Both the position numbers and the translations under genes were made by a program. The notes under the pieces were generated by a model. It was not told where the DNA came from. It saw nothing but the letters and a program-made list of their open reading frames with translations, and did not search any database. A stretch of 8,507 bases of DNA from Erysipelotrichaceae bacterium. Its GTDB lineage: Bacteria > Bacillota_I > Bacilli_A > Erysipelotrichales > Erysipelotrichaceae. Within the stretch, counting starts at the first letter, position 1. Every line of letters begins with the position of its first letter. The stretch covers positions 1 through 8,507 of the forward strand of contig JAUNJW010000081.1 of the NCBI GenBank assembly GCA_030533035.1, written 5' to 3'. Below are positions 1 to 6,791 of the stretch, one piece after another.

Positions 1-174
1 TTCCATGACGGCAAAGCCTTCGACTTCACATTTTCTGAGCACTTCTTCGTTTGGATCATAAACGCAGATGTTTCTGCGCTCGAGGTATTCTCTGGCAACA
101 GCGCCGCGGGCGATGGCCATTCCCATATGGCCGCAGCCGACCAGACCGAGAAGATATTTTTTATGGGTTCTCAT
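1..174 (-). CDS. proC: Pyrroline-5-carboxylate reductase, N-terminal part (gene runs off the left edge)
   Basis: ProC reduces 1-pyrroline-5-carboxylate to L-proline with NAD(P)H, the last step of proline synthesis in the cytoplasm. Only the first 58 codons are in the window; the rest lies beyond position 1. The visible protein begins MRTHKKYLLGLVGCGHMG, where the GxGxMG dinucleotide-binding turn (about residues 13-18) follows a first beta strand, and continues into the AIARGAV helix and a second strand ICVYD ending in an acidic residue (D40), as in a Rossmann fold. The start is chosen because its ATG overlaps the proA stop codon as ATGA and has an AAGGAG-like ribosome binding site about 7 bases upstream (around 182-188). 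It is co-transcribed with proA. The identification rests on the Rossmann motif plus the proA neighbour. Another small NAD(P)-dependent reductase is possible but much less likely. Confidence 0.88.
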   Translation of the reverse strand, partial: MRTHKKYLLGLVGCGHMGMAIARGAVAREYLERRNICVYDPNEEVLRKCEVEGFAVME

Positions 175-1412
175 CTGATTTCTCCTTTTCCTTCAAGATG
201 ATAAGCATATGATGTCAGTTCACGCAGTCCCATCGGGCCCCTGGCGTGAAGCTTCTGGGTGGAAATACCGATCTCGGCGCCGAGTCCGAACTCAAAGCCG
301 TCAGTGAATCTTGTTGAGGCGTTGTGGTAAAGGCAGGCGCTGTCAATTCCGGCGAAGAAGGCATTTTTATTGTCAATGTCTTCGGTGACGATGCATTCGC
401 TGTGGTGGGTGCCGAAGGTTTCAATATGGCTGATGGCCTGCTGCACATTGTCGACAATGACAAGGTTCAGGATCAGGTCGTCATATTCTGTCGCCCAGTT
501 CTGCTCGGTTCCCGGATACAGACCTTCTGCCAGGGCGCAGGCTCTTTCGTCGCCATAGATCTGCACATTGTGCTCCTTCAGCACAGACACGATATGGGGA
601 ACGAAGAATTCCGCAATTCTGCTGCTGACAAGCAGGGTCTCCATCGCGTTGCATACCGAGGGTCTTGAGCACTTGGCGTTGATGATGATTTTTTCCGCGA
701 TCTTGAGATCGGCTGTATCGTCAATATAAGTGTGACAGATCCCGGCGCCGGTTTCAATCACCGGAACCTTTGCGTGTTCGACAACCGCCCTGATCAGATT
801 GCGGCCGCCGCGGGGAATCAGCAGGTCGACGGAGTTTCTGTCTTCCATGAACTTCTGGGTTTCCTCATGGCTGGGCTTTTCCGCCAGCATGACGGCGTCT
901 TCGCTGACGCCGTGCTTTCTGAGGGCGTCCTTCATGACATTGACGATTGCCAGGGAAGAACGGTAGGATTCCTTGCCGCCCTTGAGGACACAGGCATTGC
1001 CGCTCTTGAAGCAGAGCGCCGCGCAGTCGGCTGTGACATTCGGCCTGGATTCGAAAATGATGCCGATGACACCGATGGGCACAGTGACTTTCTTCAGATG
1101 GATTCCGCTGTCGATGGTTCTTTCTTCAAGCACCCGGTTGAGCGGGTCTTCCAGACGTTCCACCTGCAGGATGCCCTCGGCAATCTGGTCGATGCGGCTT
1201 CTGTTCAGCATCAGTCTGTCAAGCATGGCTTTTGACATGCCGTTTTCTTCCGCTTCCTTCAGGTCGAGCGCGTTCTCGCTGATGATTGTGTCGGCCTGTT
1301 CAGCCAGTCCCCAGGCGAAATCACGCAGTACATTATTGCGCACTTCATTGCTTAAGACACGCAGGCTGCGGCTGGCCTGTTTGGCCCGTGCGGCCATTTC
1401 AGAAAGGTTCAT
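171..1412 (-). CDS. proA: Gamma-glutamyl phosphate reductase (glutamate-5-semialdehyde dehydrogenase)
   Basis: ProA reduces gamma-glutamyl phosphate to glutamate-5-semialdehyde with NADPH, the second step from glutamate to proline. The 413-residue protein is full family length. Visible family motifs are the FESRPNVTADCAALCFKSGNA stretch near residues 120-140 (cofactor-binding region), LIPRGG at 198-203, VPVIETGAG at 216-224, and the catalytic cysteine C254 in the motif RPSVCNAMETLL. The C-terminal part carries ARGPMGLRELTSY, typical of the family end. The start is supported by a GGAGGT ribosome binding site (1423-1418) 5 bases upstream. It is the first gene of a leftward unit, overlaps proC by four bases, and is divergent from priA. 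Its usual partner proB (glutamate 5-kinase) is not upstream; it could lie beyond the window or elsewhere. Confidence 0.97.
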   Translation of the reverse strand: MNLSEMAARAKQASRSLRVLSNEVRNNVLRDFAWGLAEQADTIISENALDLKEAEENGMSKAMLDRLMLNRSRIDQIAEGILQVERLEDPLNRVLEERTIDSGIHLKKVTVPIGVIGIIFESRPNVTADCAALCFKSGNACVLKGGKESYRSSLAIVNVMKDALRKHGVSEDAVMLAEKPSHEETQKFMEDRNSVDLLIPRGGRNLIRAVVEHAKVPVIETGAGICHTYIDDTADLKIAEKIIINAKCSRPSVCNAMETLLVSSRIAEFFVPHIVSVLKEHNVQIYGDERACALAEGLYPGTEQNWATEYDDLILNLVIVDNVQQAISHIETFGTHHSECIVTEDIDNKNAFFAGIDSACLYHNASTRFTDGFEFGLGAEIGISTQKLHARGPMGLRELTSYAYHLEGKGEIR

Positions 1413-1417
1413 ATCAT

Positions 1418-1440
1418 ACCTCCGCGTTTTTATTATTATC
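1418..1440 (-). promoter_or_regulatory. Candidate proA -10 element and strong ribosome binding site
   Basis: Read on the minus strand, GATAAT (1440-1435) resembles a sigma-A -10 box and would place the transcription start near 1428, giving a leader of about 16 bases. The GGAGGT at 1423-1418 is a near-perfect Shine-Dalgarno sequence 5 bases from the proA ATG. No convincing -35 box is seen at 17 bp spacing (TGCATG). The ribosome binding site is secure; the promoter is tentative. Confidence 0.4.
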
Positions 1441-1468
1441 GCACAAATTCACGGGATCATGCAGGGCT

Positions 1469-1500
1469 TTGAACACTCGTGATAGAATAGTAACGGAGAA
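1469..1500 (+). promoter_or_regulatory. Candidate extended -10 promoter and ribosome binding site of priA
   Basis: TGATAGAAT at 1480-1488 matches an extended -10 (TGnTATAAT with one mismatch). A start about 7 bases downstream would fall near 1495, right at the GGAGAA ribosome binding site (1495-1500), leaving a leader of only about 10 bases before the priA ATG. A TTGAAC at 1469-1474 resembles a -35 box but lies only 8 bp from this -10, too close to work with it. The ribosome binding site is well supported and the promoter is speculative. Confidence 0.35.
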
Positions 1501-1504
1501 AATC

Positions 1505-3667
1505 ATGTACATCCTTCAATGCTGGATCGAACATCCGGTGCGCACACTGGACCAGACCTTTACATATCTGTCGGAAACCGAAGTTCTGCGCGGCTGCCGT
1601 GTCAGGGCTGTTTTCGGCGTGAAGAGCCTGGTCGCCTTTGTCGGTGACTGCGCGTATACAGAGGAAACGAGGCAGCAGATTGAGCGCAGGCTCGGCATGA
1701 AGCTGCGGATGATCGATGAAATCATCGATGAGCGGCCGCTGATCACGGACGAGCTGTATGAGATGGCTCTCTGGATGAAGGAAACGACGCTGTCCCCGGC
1801 GATTTCCTGTTTCGCGGCGATGCTGCCGGCAAAGGTGAAGCCGGCCGGCGGCGAGCGGAAGATCGTCATGGAAAAATATGTTTCCGTCAGCGATACGGAA
1901 ACAAATCTGACCCCGAAGCAGCTGAGCGCCTGGCTGTATGTGCAGGAGCACCAGCCGCTGCTTTACAGCGATCTCAGGAAGGAATTCCCCAACCAGGCCC
2001 GGCAGCTGGTCGAAAAAAACGCGGTGACCGTCTTTGAAAAGGAGAAGAGGGGATCCGTGAAATTCACTGCCGGCACGGATGAAAAACCGCAGCTGACAGA
2101 TCTGCAGAAAAAAGTCATTCAGGAAATTGAGTCCTCGGCTGACACGGTGTATCTCCTGCGCGGCGTGACCGGCTCCGGCAAGACGGAAATCTATCTGCAG
2201 CTGGCGGAAAAAGTGCTCAATGAAGGCAGGCAGGTGCTGATCCTGGTGCCGGAAATCGCGCTGACCCCGCAGATGATTGAAAGGGTGTCCGCCCGGTTCG
2301 GCTCAAAGCTTGCCATTTATCACAGTTCCCTGAATCCGCAGGAGAAATATGAACAGTACCGGATGGTGATGAACCGCGAGGCGTCGGTTGTCGTCGGCAC
2401 CCGCTCGGCGGTTTTCCTGCCGTTTGAAAATCTCGGCCTGATTGTCATGGACGAGGAACATGACTCATCCTACAAGCAGGATTCCCAGCCCTGCTACCAC
2501 TGCCGTGACGCGGCGGTTTTCCGGGCGCAGTACAATCACTGCAAGCTCATTCTTGCCTCGGCTACGCCGACCCTGGAGTCATATGCCAGGGGACTGAAAA
2601 AGGTATACCACCTGATCGTCATGGACGAGCGCATCAACCAGACCCTGCCTTCGGTGACAATCGTCCCGATGCGCCAGTCCATCCGCAATCAGGAATCCTA
2701 TATTCTTTCCGATGCGCTGAAAGAGAAGATCACGGAGCGGCTGGAAAAAAACGAGCAGGTGATCCTGCTGCTGAACCGGCGCGGCTACCACGCAAGACTG
2801 CGCTGCCGCCATTGCGGCGAGGTGATCCGCTGTCCGCACTGCGACCTGGCCATGAGCTGGCACAGGGATTCCGGAAAACTCAAATGCCACACATGCGGGA
2901 CTGAAATATATCTGCCCCGGACATGCCCGTCCTGCGGCAGCCGTGAGGGCTTTATGCCGTACGGCTTCGGGACAGAAAAGCTGGAACAGGAAGTCAGGAC
3001 TTTCTTCCCGTCTGCCCGCATTTTAAGAATGGACGCCGACACGACTTCCCGCAAAAACAGCCATGAAAAGATCCTGCGCTCCTTCGCGGATCATGAGGCT
3101 GATATTCTTCTCGGCACCCAGATGATCGCCAAGGGACTTGATTTTGCCCTGGTGACGCTGGTCGGCATCATCAACGGCGACGACGGCCTGGCCAGAACCG
3201 ATTTCAGAAGCTGCGAAACCACCTTTGACCTGCTCATGCAGGCAAGCGGCCGCAGCGGCCGTTCAAAGAGGACGGGCGAGGTTGTCATGCAGGTGTTTGA
3301 CCCGGACCATTACGCGGTGACAGCCGCCGCGGCCCAGGACTATGACGCGTTCTTCACCCAGGAAATGCACTTCCGCCATTCCGGCCAGTATCCTCCCTAT
3401 ACATATATGATCGCCGTGACATTCAGCTCTGTAAAACAGGATGAAACCCTGCAGAAGGCGCAGGTTTTCAAGGAAGGGCTGACAGGCAGCTTCAAGGTGA
3501 TCGGCGTCATCTCACTGCTGAAAACCCATGACCTGTACCGCAGCCGCATTATTCTCAAGGGCAGAAACCTCGATGAAATGCGGGCGGCATTAAGGGACAT
3601 GATGGCCGCCAATCCCAATCTGCTGAAAGGAATCCGCATCGATATCAACCCGATGTATCTGGACTGA
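1505..3667 (+). CDS. priA: Primosomal protein N', replication restart helicase PriA
   Basis: PriA is a 3'-to-5' DNA helicase that recognises stalled forks and reloads the replicative helicase. The 720-residue protein starts MYILQCWIEHPVRTLDQTFTY, matching the family's N-terminal 3'-end-binding domain (about 1-100). Helicase motifs follow: Walker A GVTGSGKT at 220-227, DEEH at 316-319, SATPTLES, then a zinc module with four Cys-x2-Cys pairs between C434 and C477, the GTQMIAKGLDF motif, and motif VI as QASGRSGR. The ATG at 1505 is preferred over an in-frame ATG at 1286 because the latter would run 73 codons through the 5' part of proA on the opposite strand, those residues do not resemble PriA, and 1505 has a GGAGAA site 4 bases upstream. 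The segment after DEEH reads PCYHCRD where PRYHARD is common, adding two cysteines outside the zinc module. rsmB follows after 3 bases. Confidence 0.97.
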   Translation: MYILQCWIEHPVRTLDQTFTYLSETEVLRGCRVRAVFGVKSLVAFVGDCAYTEETRQQIERRLGMKLRMIDEIIDERPLITDELYEMALWMKETTLSPAISCFAAMLPAKVKPAGGERKIVMEKYVSVSDTETNLTPKQLSAWLYVQEHQPLLYSDLRKEFPNQARQLVEKNAVTVFEKEKRGSVKFTAGTDEKPQLTDLQKKVIQEIESSADTVYLLRGVTGSGKTEIYLQLAEKVLNEGRQVLILVPEIALTPQMIERVSARFGSKLAIYHSSLNPQEKYEQYRMVMNREASVVVGTRSAVFLPFENLGLIVMDEEHDSSYKQDSQPCYHCRDAAVFRAQYNHCKLILASATPTLESYARGLKKVYHLIVMDERINQTLPSVTIVPMRQSIRNQESYILSDALKEKITERLEKNEQVILLLNRRGYHARLRCRHCGEVIRCPHCDLAMSWHRDSGKLKCHTCGTEIYLPRTCPSCGSREGFMPYGFGTEKLEQEVRTFFPSARILRMDADTTSRKNSHEKILRSFADHEADILLGTQMIAKGLDFALVTLVGIINGDDGLARTDFRSCETTFDLLMQASGRSGRSKRTGEVVMQVFDPDHYAVTAAAAQDYDAFFTQEMHFRHSGQYPPYTYMIAVTFSSVKQDETLQKAQVFKEGLTGSFKVIGVISLLKTHDLYRSRIILKGRNLDEMRAALRDMMAANPNLLKGIRIDINPMYLD

Positions 3668-3670
3668 CAT

Positions 3671-4867
3671 ATGGAACCACGTGAAATCATCCTCGATATC
3701 CTGTACAGGGTATTCTGTGAAAACGGATATGCCTCTCTGATGATGAGGAAAATGAAGGCGGACGGCAGGGACGCCGCTTTCATCGCGGAAGTTGTCTACG
3801 GGACCATCCGCAATTATTCACTTCTGGAAGAACAGTGGCGTCCGTTCGCGAAAAAAGCGAAGCCGCGCACGGCTGTCCTGCTCGACATGAGCATCTACCA
3901 GATCTTCTTTATGGATGTGCCGTCCTACGCGGCTGTCAGCGAAGCGGTTGAAATGGCCGGAAAGCATGAAGGGAAATTCGTCAATGCCGTCCTGCGGCGG
4001 GTGATCGGGCAGGGACTTGTCACACCGCAGGAACCGTTTGAAAAATACAGCCATCCGGAATGGATTTACCGGATGTGGAAGGCCCATTACGGCGAAGAGA
4101 CAGCCCTGAAAATCATGTCCCATGACCAGCAGAAGGCGGTTTCCTACGGCCGGATCAACACCCTGAAAACAACAAAACAGGAAATGGAGCAGGATCCGTC
4201 CCTTCATTTCAGGGATGACATCTGCTTTGTCTATGATGGCGTTCTTCAGAAAACAGACGCCTTCCGTGAAGGAAAGGTCGTAATACAGGACTACAGTTCC
4301 CAGCAGACGGTGCGCCTGCTGAAGGCTCAACCAGGCATGCGGGTTCTCGACGCCTGCGCGGCACCCGGCACCAAGACCCAGGAAATGGCGATGTTCATGG
4401 AAAACAGGGGAGAAATCATTGCCGGCGAACTGCATGCCCACCGGGCAAAACTGATCGATGAGCTGATGCTGAGGACAGGAACGGATATCGTCAGCGCAAA
4501 AGTCATGGACGCGGCGGAACCGGACCTGTTTGAAAAAGAATCCTTTGACCGGATTCTTCTCGACGTGCCGTGCTCCGGGCTCGGCGATCTGTCCCATAAG
4601 CCGGAGATCCGCTGGCATCTCAAGCCGCAGGACATCGATGAGATCACCGCTGTGCAGAAACAGATCCTGGAAGCCTGCAGCGCGTATCTGAAAAGGGAAG
4701 GGATCCTCGTCTACAGCACCTGCACCCTCAACCGCAAGGAGAATGAGAACCAGGTGAAGAAGTTCCTGCTGGACCATGAGGACTTCAGCCTTATTGAGGA
4801 AAAGACGATTTTCCCCTATGAATATGACAGCGACGGCTTCTATATGGCCGCATTAAGGCGCATTTAG
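3671..4867 (+). CDS. rsmB: 16S rRNA (cytosine-967-C5)-methyltransferase RsmB
   Basis: RsmB methylates C5 of cytosine 967 (E. coli numbering) in 16S rRNA using S-adenosylmethionine. The protein has 398 residues, somewhat shorter than the usual 430-450. Residues 1 to about 125 look like the NusB-type RNA-binding domain (all-helical, including the conserved-looking AVSEAVEMA). The C-terminal methyltransferase shows motif I DACAAPGTKT at 227-236, motif IV DVPCSGLG with C301, and motif VI YSTCTL with C351, the expected nucleophile. The end, FPYEYDSDGFYMAALRR, is family-like. Motif I has Thr234 where a second glycine is usual. The ATG lies 3 bases after the priA stop and has no clear Shine-Dalgarno sequence, so translation probably depends on ribosomes finishing priA. 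An intrinsic terminator follows 13 bases after the stop. The related RsmF/NOP2 families are unlikely given the NusB-like N terminus. Confidence 0.94.
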   Translation: MEPREIILDILYRVFCENGYASLMMRKMKADGRDAAFIAEVVYGTIRNYSLLEEQWRPFAKKAKPRTAVLLDMSIYQIFFMDVPSYAAVSEAVEMAGKHEGKFVNAVLRRVIGQGLVTPQEPFEKYSHPEWIYRMWKAHYGEETALKIMSHDQQKAVSYGRINTLKTTKQEMEQDPSLHFRDDICFVYDGVLQKTDAFREGKVVIQDYSSQQTVRLLKAQPGMRVLDACAAPGTKTQEMAMFMENRGEIIAGELHAHRAKLIDELMLRTGTDIVSAKVMDAAEPDLFEKESFDRILLDVPCSGLGDLSHKPEIRWHLKPQDIDEITAVQKQILEACSAYLKREGILVYSTCTLNRKENENQVKKFLLDHEDFSLIEEKTIFPYEYDSDGFYMAALRRI

Positions 4868-4880
4868 ACAGAAACACAGG

Positions 4881-4920
4881 GGATACGGCACATTTTATGG
4901 GCTGTGTCCTTTTATATTTG
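4881..4920 (+). terminator. Intrinsic terminator after rsmB
   Basis: Bases 4881-4893 pair with 4897-4909 to give a 13-position stem (10 Watson-Crick pairs, 2 G-T wobbles, 1 mismatch at A4890/G4900) closed by a TTT loop (4894-4896). The stem is followed directly by a T-rich tail TTTTATATTTG (4910-4920). This is a standard Rho-independent terminator placed 13 bases after the rsmB stop, so priA-rsmB is probably one transcription unit ending here, with possible read-through into rlmN. Confidence 0.85.
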
Positions 4921-4950
4921 CCGCCCGCACAGGCCCGGAAGGCGGTTTTT
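4921..4950 (+). terminator. Possible second, weaker hairpin with T tract
   Basis: CCGCC (4921-4925) can pair with GGCGG (4941-4945), with a 15-base loop, and is followed by TTTTT (4946-4950). It lies immediately downstream of the strong terminator and could act as a tandem back-up stop. The stem is only 5 bp with a long loop, so it may be chance. Confidence 0.35.
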
Positions 4951-4964
4951 GCTGAAAAAGCAGG

Positions 4965-4993
4965 TAGGGAAAACAGCTTCCATATGGTATTAT
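4965..4993 (+). promoter_or_regulatory. Candidate promoter of rlmN-prpC-prkC (extended -10)
   Basis: TGGTATTAT at 4985-4993 is an extended -10 element (TGn plus TATTAT, one mismatch to TATAAT). A weak -35 match TAGGGA lies at 4965-4970 with 17 bp spacing. A promoter is expected here because a strong terminator separates rlmN from rsmB. The predicted start, 7 to 9 bases after the -10, falls at about 5000-5002, at or next to the rlmN ATG, implying a leaderless or nearly leaderless transcript. Confidence 0.5.
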
Positions 4994-5001
4994 TTCCGTG
5001 T

Positions 5002-6048
5002 ATGCGTACGATATATGATCTGAATCTCACACAGATGGAACAAATGCTGGCTGAACACGGCCAGAAATCATACCGCGCGAAGCAGCTTTTTACATGGCTG
5101 TACAGAAAACGCGCTGAATCGTTTGACTGCATGAGCGATCTTCCCAAAGCCCTTACTGAAAAGCTCGGGGAAGAATACTCCATGACGCCTCTGAAGGAAA
5201 TTGACCGCCAGGTCGCAAAAGACAAGACGGTCAAATACCTTTTTGAACTGGAAGACGGGGCGTCGGTGGAAGCAGTGCTCATGCATTTTCATTTCGGTGA
5301 CTCTTTATGCGTCTCCAGCCAGGTCGGCTGCAACATGGGATGCACATTCTGCGCTTCCGGTCTGCTGAAAAAACAGCGGGACCTGACAGCGGGGGAAATG
5401 GTCGGCCAGGTGCTGTATGTCCAGAAAGAGCTTGACCAGACCGGCGGCCGGGTGGACAACATCGTTGTCATGGGAACCGGCGAGCCGTTTGACAACTATG
5501 ACAATGTCATGCGCTTCTGCGAAATCATCAACTCCGACCACGGCCTTGCCATCGGGGCAAGACATATCACAATCTCCACCTGCGGCATCGTCCCCAGGAT
5601 CCGCGACTTCGCGGCGGGCCATTACCAGTACAACCTGGCAATTTCCCTGCACGCGCCTGATGATGAATTAAGACGTCAGCTGATGCCGGTTGACCGGGCT
5701 TATCCGCTGGATGAGCTGATGGCTGCCCTCAGGGAATACAGCGAGGACAACCACCGCCGGCTGACATTCGAATATATCCTTCTGCATGAGGTCAATGACA
5801 CCGACGCCCATGCGAAGAAACTGGCTGATCTGATCCGCGGCATGAACGCCTATGTCAACCTGATTCCCTACAACCAGGTCGATGAGCACGGCTTCCGCTC
5901 GGCGGACGAAAAGAAAGCCCTGCATTTCTATGACATTCTGATGAAGAACGGTGTCAAGGCGACGCTGCGCCAGAAGCACGGCGACGATATCGACGCTGCC
6001 TGCGGACAGCTGAGAGCCAAGCATGAGAGGAACAGGCAGAACGGATGA
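5002..6048 (+). CDS. rlmN: Dual-specificity 23S rRNA/tRNA adenine-C2 methyltransferase RlmN (radical SAM)
   Basis: RlmN makes 2-methyladenosine at A2503 of 23S rRNA and A37 of some tRNAs by radical SAM chemistry. From the chosen start it has 348 residues, within the family range. The N terminus MRTIYDLNLTQMEQM and following YRAKQLFTWLY match the family's helical RNA-binding domain. The [4Fe-4S] motif CNMGCTFC has cysteines at 110, 114 and 117; the catalytic pair is C103 (in LCVSSQ) and C334 (in DIDAACGQL, the cysteine methylated during the reaction). The open frame extends upstream to an ATG at 4897, but that ATG sits inside the terminator stem and the extra 35 residues are unlike RlmN. ATG 5002 has no Shine-Dalgarno sequence; an in-frame ATG at 4984 is a less likely alternative. 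The resistance enzyme Cfr is a relative, but the operon context and sequence fit RlmN. The gene overlaps prpC by four bases (ATGA). Confidence 0.95.
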   Translation: MRTIYDLNLTQMEQMLAEHGQKSYRAKQLFTWLYRKRAESFDCMSDLPKALTEKLGEEYSMTPLKEIDRQVAKDKTVKYLFELEDGASVEAVLMHFHFGDSLCVSSQVGCNMGCTFCASGLLKKQRDLTAGEMVGQVLYVQKELDQTGGRVDNIVVMGTGEPFDNYDNVMRFCEIINSDHGLAIGARHITISTCGIVPRIRDFAAGHYQYNLAISLHAPDDELRRQLMPVDRAYPLDELMAALREYSEDNHRRLTFEYILLHEVNDTDAHAKKLADLIRGMNAYVNLIPYNQVDEHGFRSADEKKALHFYDILMKNGVKATLRQKHGDDIDAACGQLRAKHERNRQNG

Positions 6049-6791
6049 AGTATTACGGAATCACGGACAGAGGTCTTGTCCGCAAGAATAACCAGGACAG
6101 CTACGTGATCGCCACCAGCCGCAGCGGTGATCTTTTCGCCATTGTCGCCGACGGCATCGGCGGCAATCTCGGCGGCGACATAGCCTCACGGATGGCAGTT
6201 TCCCATTTCTCAAAAGTCTTTTCAGAATGTGAAGGATTCACCTCTGAGTCACAGGTGAAGGACTGGATCGCAAAGCAGGTCGACACAGCCAACAGCCTGA
6301 TTTATGAATACGGCGTCAAGAGGCCGGGCCTTAAGGGCATGGGCACAACCCTGTGCGGCGCCCTGATCACAAAGACCGGCATTTTTATCGTGAATATCGG
6401 CGACTCAAGAGCTTACACATGGAGTCCCACCCAGACCCTGCACCAGATCACCATGGATCACACGCTTGTCAATGACATGCTGATGCACGGCCAGCTGACT
6501 CCTGAGGAAGCAGCCAATTTCCCGCGCCGCAACGTTCTGACAAACGCGCTCGGCGTATGGGAGACAGTGCGCTCCGACATTGACGTCCACCATGAGAAAA
6601 TCAGCGGCATCCTGCTGTGCTCGGACGGCCTGCACGGCTATGTGGACGAGGACAGGATTTCCGCCATTGTCCTTTCAAAGGAAATGGACCCGACCCAGAG
6701 AAGCCGCCGCCTTCTCAAGGCTGCGCTGGACGCCGGCGGATATGACAATGTGACGATCGTGCTCATTGACTTTACAGGAGAAAGCGAATGA
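6045..6791 (+). CDS. prpC: PP2C-family serine/threonine protein phosphatase (PrpC/Stp)
   Basis: This is a soluble metal-dependent phosphatase that reverses phosphorylation by the neighbouring PASTA kinase. At 248 residues it is the normal length of bacterial single-domain PP2C enzymes. Metal-binding motifs are present in order: TDRGLVRKNNQD with D18, ADGIGG with D36-G37, GTTLCGAL, NIGDSRAY, SDGL with D194, and YDNVTIVLI with D234. The HGQLTPEEAANFPRRNVLTNALG segment is the usual flap region. There is no signal peptide or membrane segment. The start ATG overlaps the rlmN stop as ATGA; only a weak AGG-type ribosome binding site precedes it, so coupling to rlmN translation is likely. Its stop overlaps the prkC start in the same way, giving linked expression of phosphatase and kinase. 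The residue after DGIGG is Asn where His is common, which is unlikely to affect metal binding. Confidence 0.95.
   Translation: MKYYGITDRGLVRKNNQDSYVIATSRSGDLFAIVADGIGGNLGGDIASRMAVSHFSKVFSECEGFTSESQVKDWIAKQVDTANSLIYEYGVKRPGLKGMGTTLCGALITKTGIFIVNIGDSRAYTWSPTQTLHQITMDHTLVNDMLMHGQLTPEEAANFPRRNVLTNALGVWETVRSDIDVHHEKISGILLCSDGLHGYVDEDRISAIVLSKEMDPTQRSRRLLKAALDAGGYDNVTIVLIDFTGESE

Noticed and set aside
732..1482. Two open frames (167 and 169 codons) on the plus strand opposite proA
   Set aside because: They overlap each other and sit opposite conserved ProA coding sequence; no recognisable domain.
1469..1488. TTGAAC as -35 with TAGAAT as -10 for priA
   Set aside because: Spacing is only 8 bp, too short for sigma-A; the -10 could work only as an extended -10 element.
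1286..1504. In-frame N-terminal extension of PriA starting at ATG 1286
   Set aside because: It overlaps the 5' part of proA on the other strand, has no PriA-like residues, and the internal ATG at 1505 has a proper ribosome binding site and matches the family start.
1457..1951. 164-codon open frame antisense to the 5' part of priA
   Set aside because: Opposite conserved PriA N-terminal coding sequence and across the divergent promoter region; no motif supports it.
3818..4777. 319-codon open frame antisense to rsmB
   Set aside because: It lies wholly opposite a clearly identified gene; its composition looks like a reverse-frame product of a GC-rich coding sequence, and no ribosome binding site or known motif was seen.
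4897..5001. In-frame N-terminal extension of RlmN starting at ATG 4897
   Set aside because: The ATG forms part of a terminator stem, the 35 added residues do not look like RlmN, and translation from 5002 matches the usual family N terminus.
4791..5282. 163-codon antisense frame spanning the rsmB/rlmN junction
   Set aside because: Crosses the terminator and lies opposite two conserved genes; no family resemblance or start signal.
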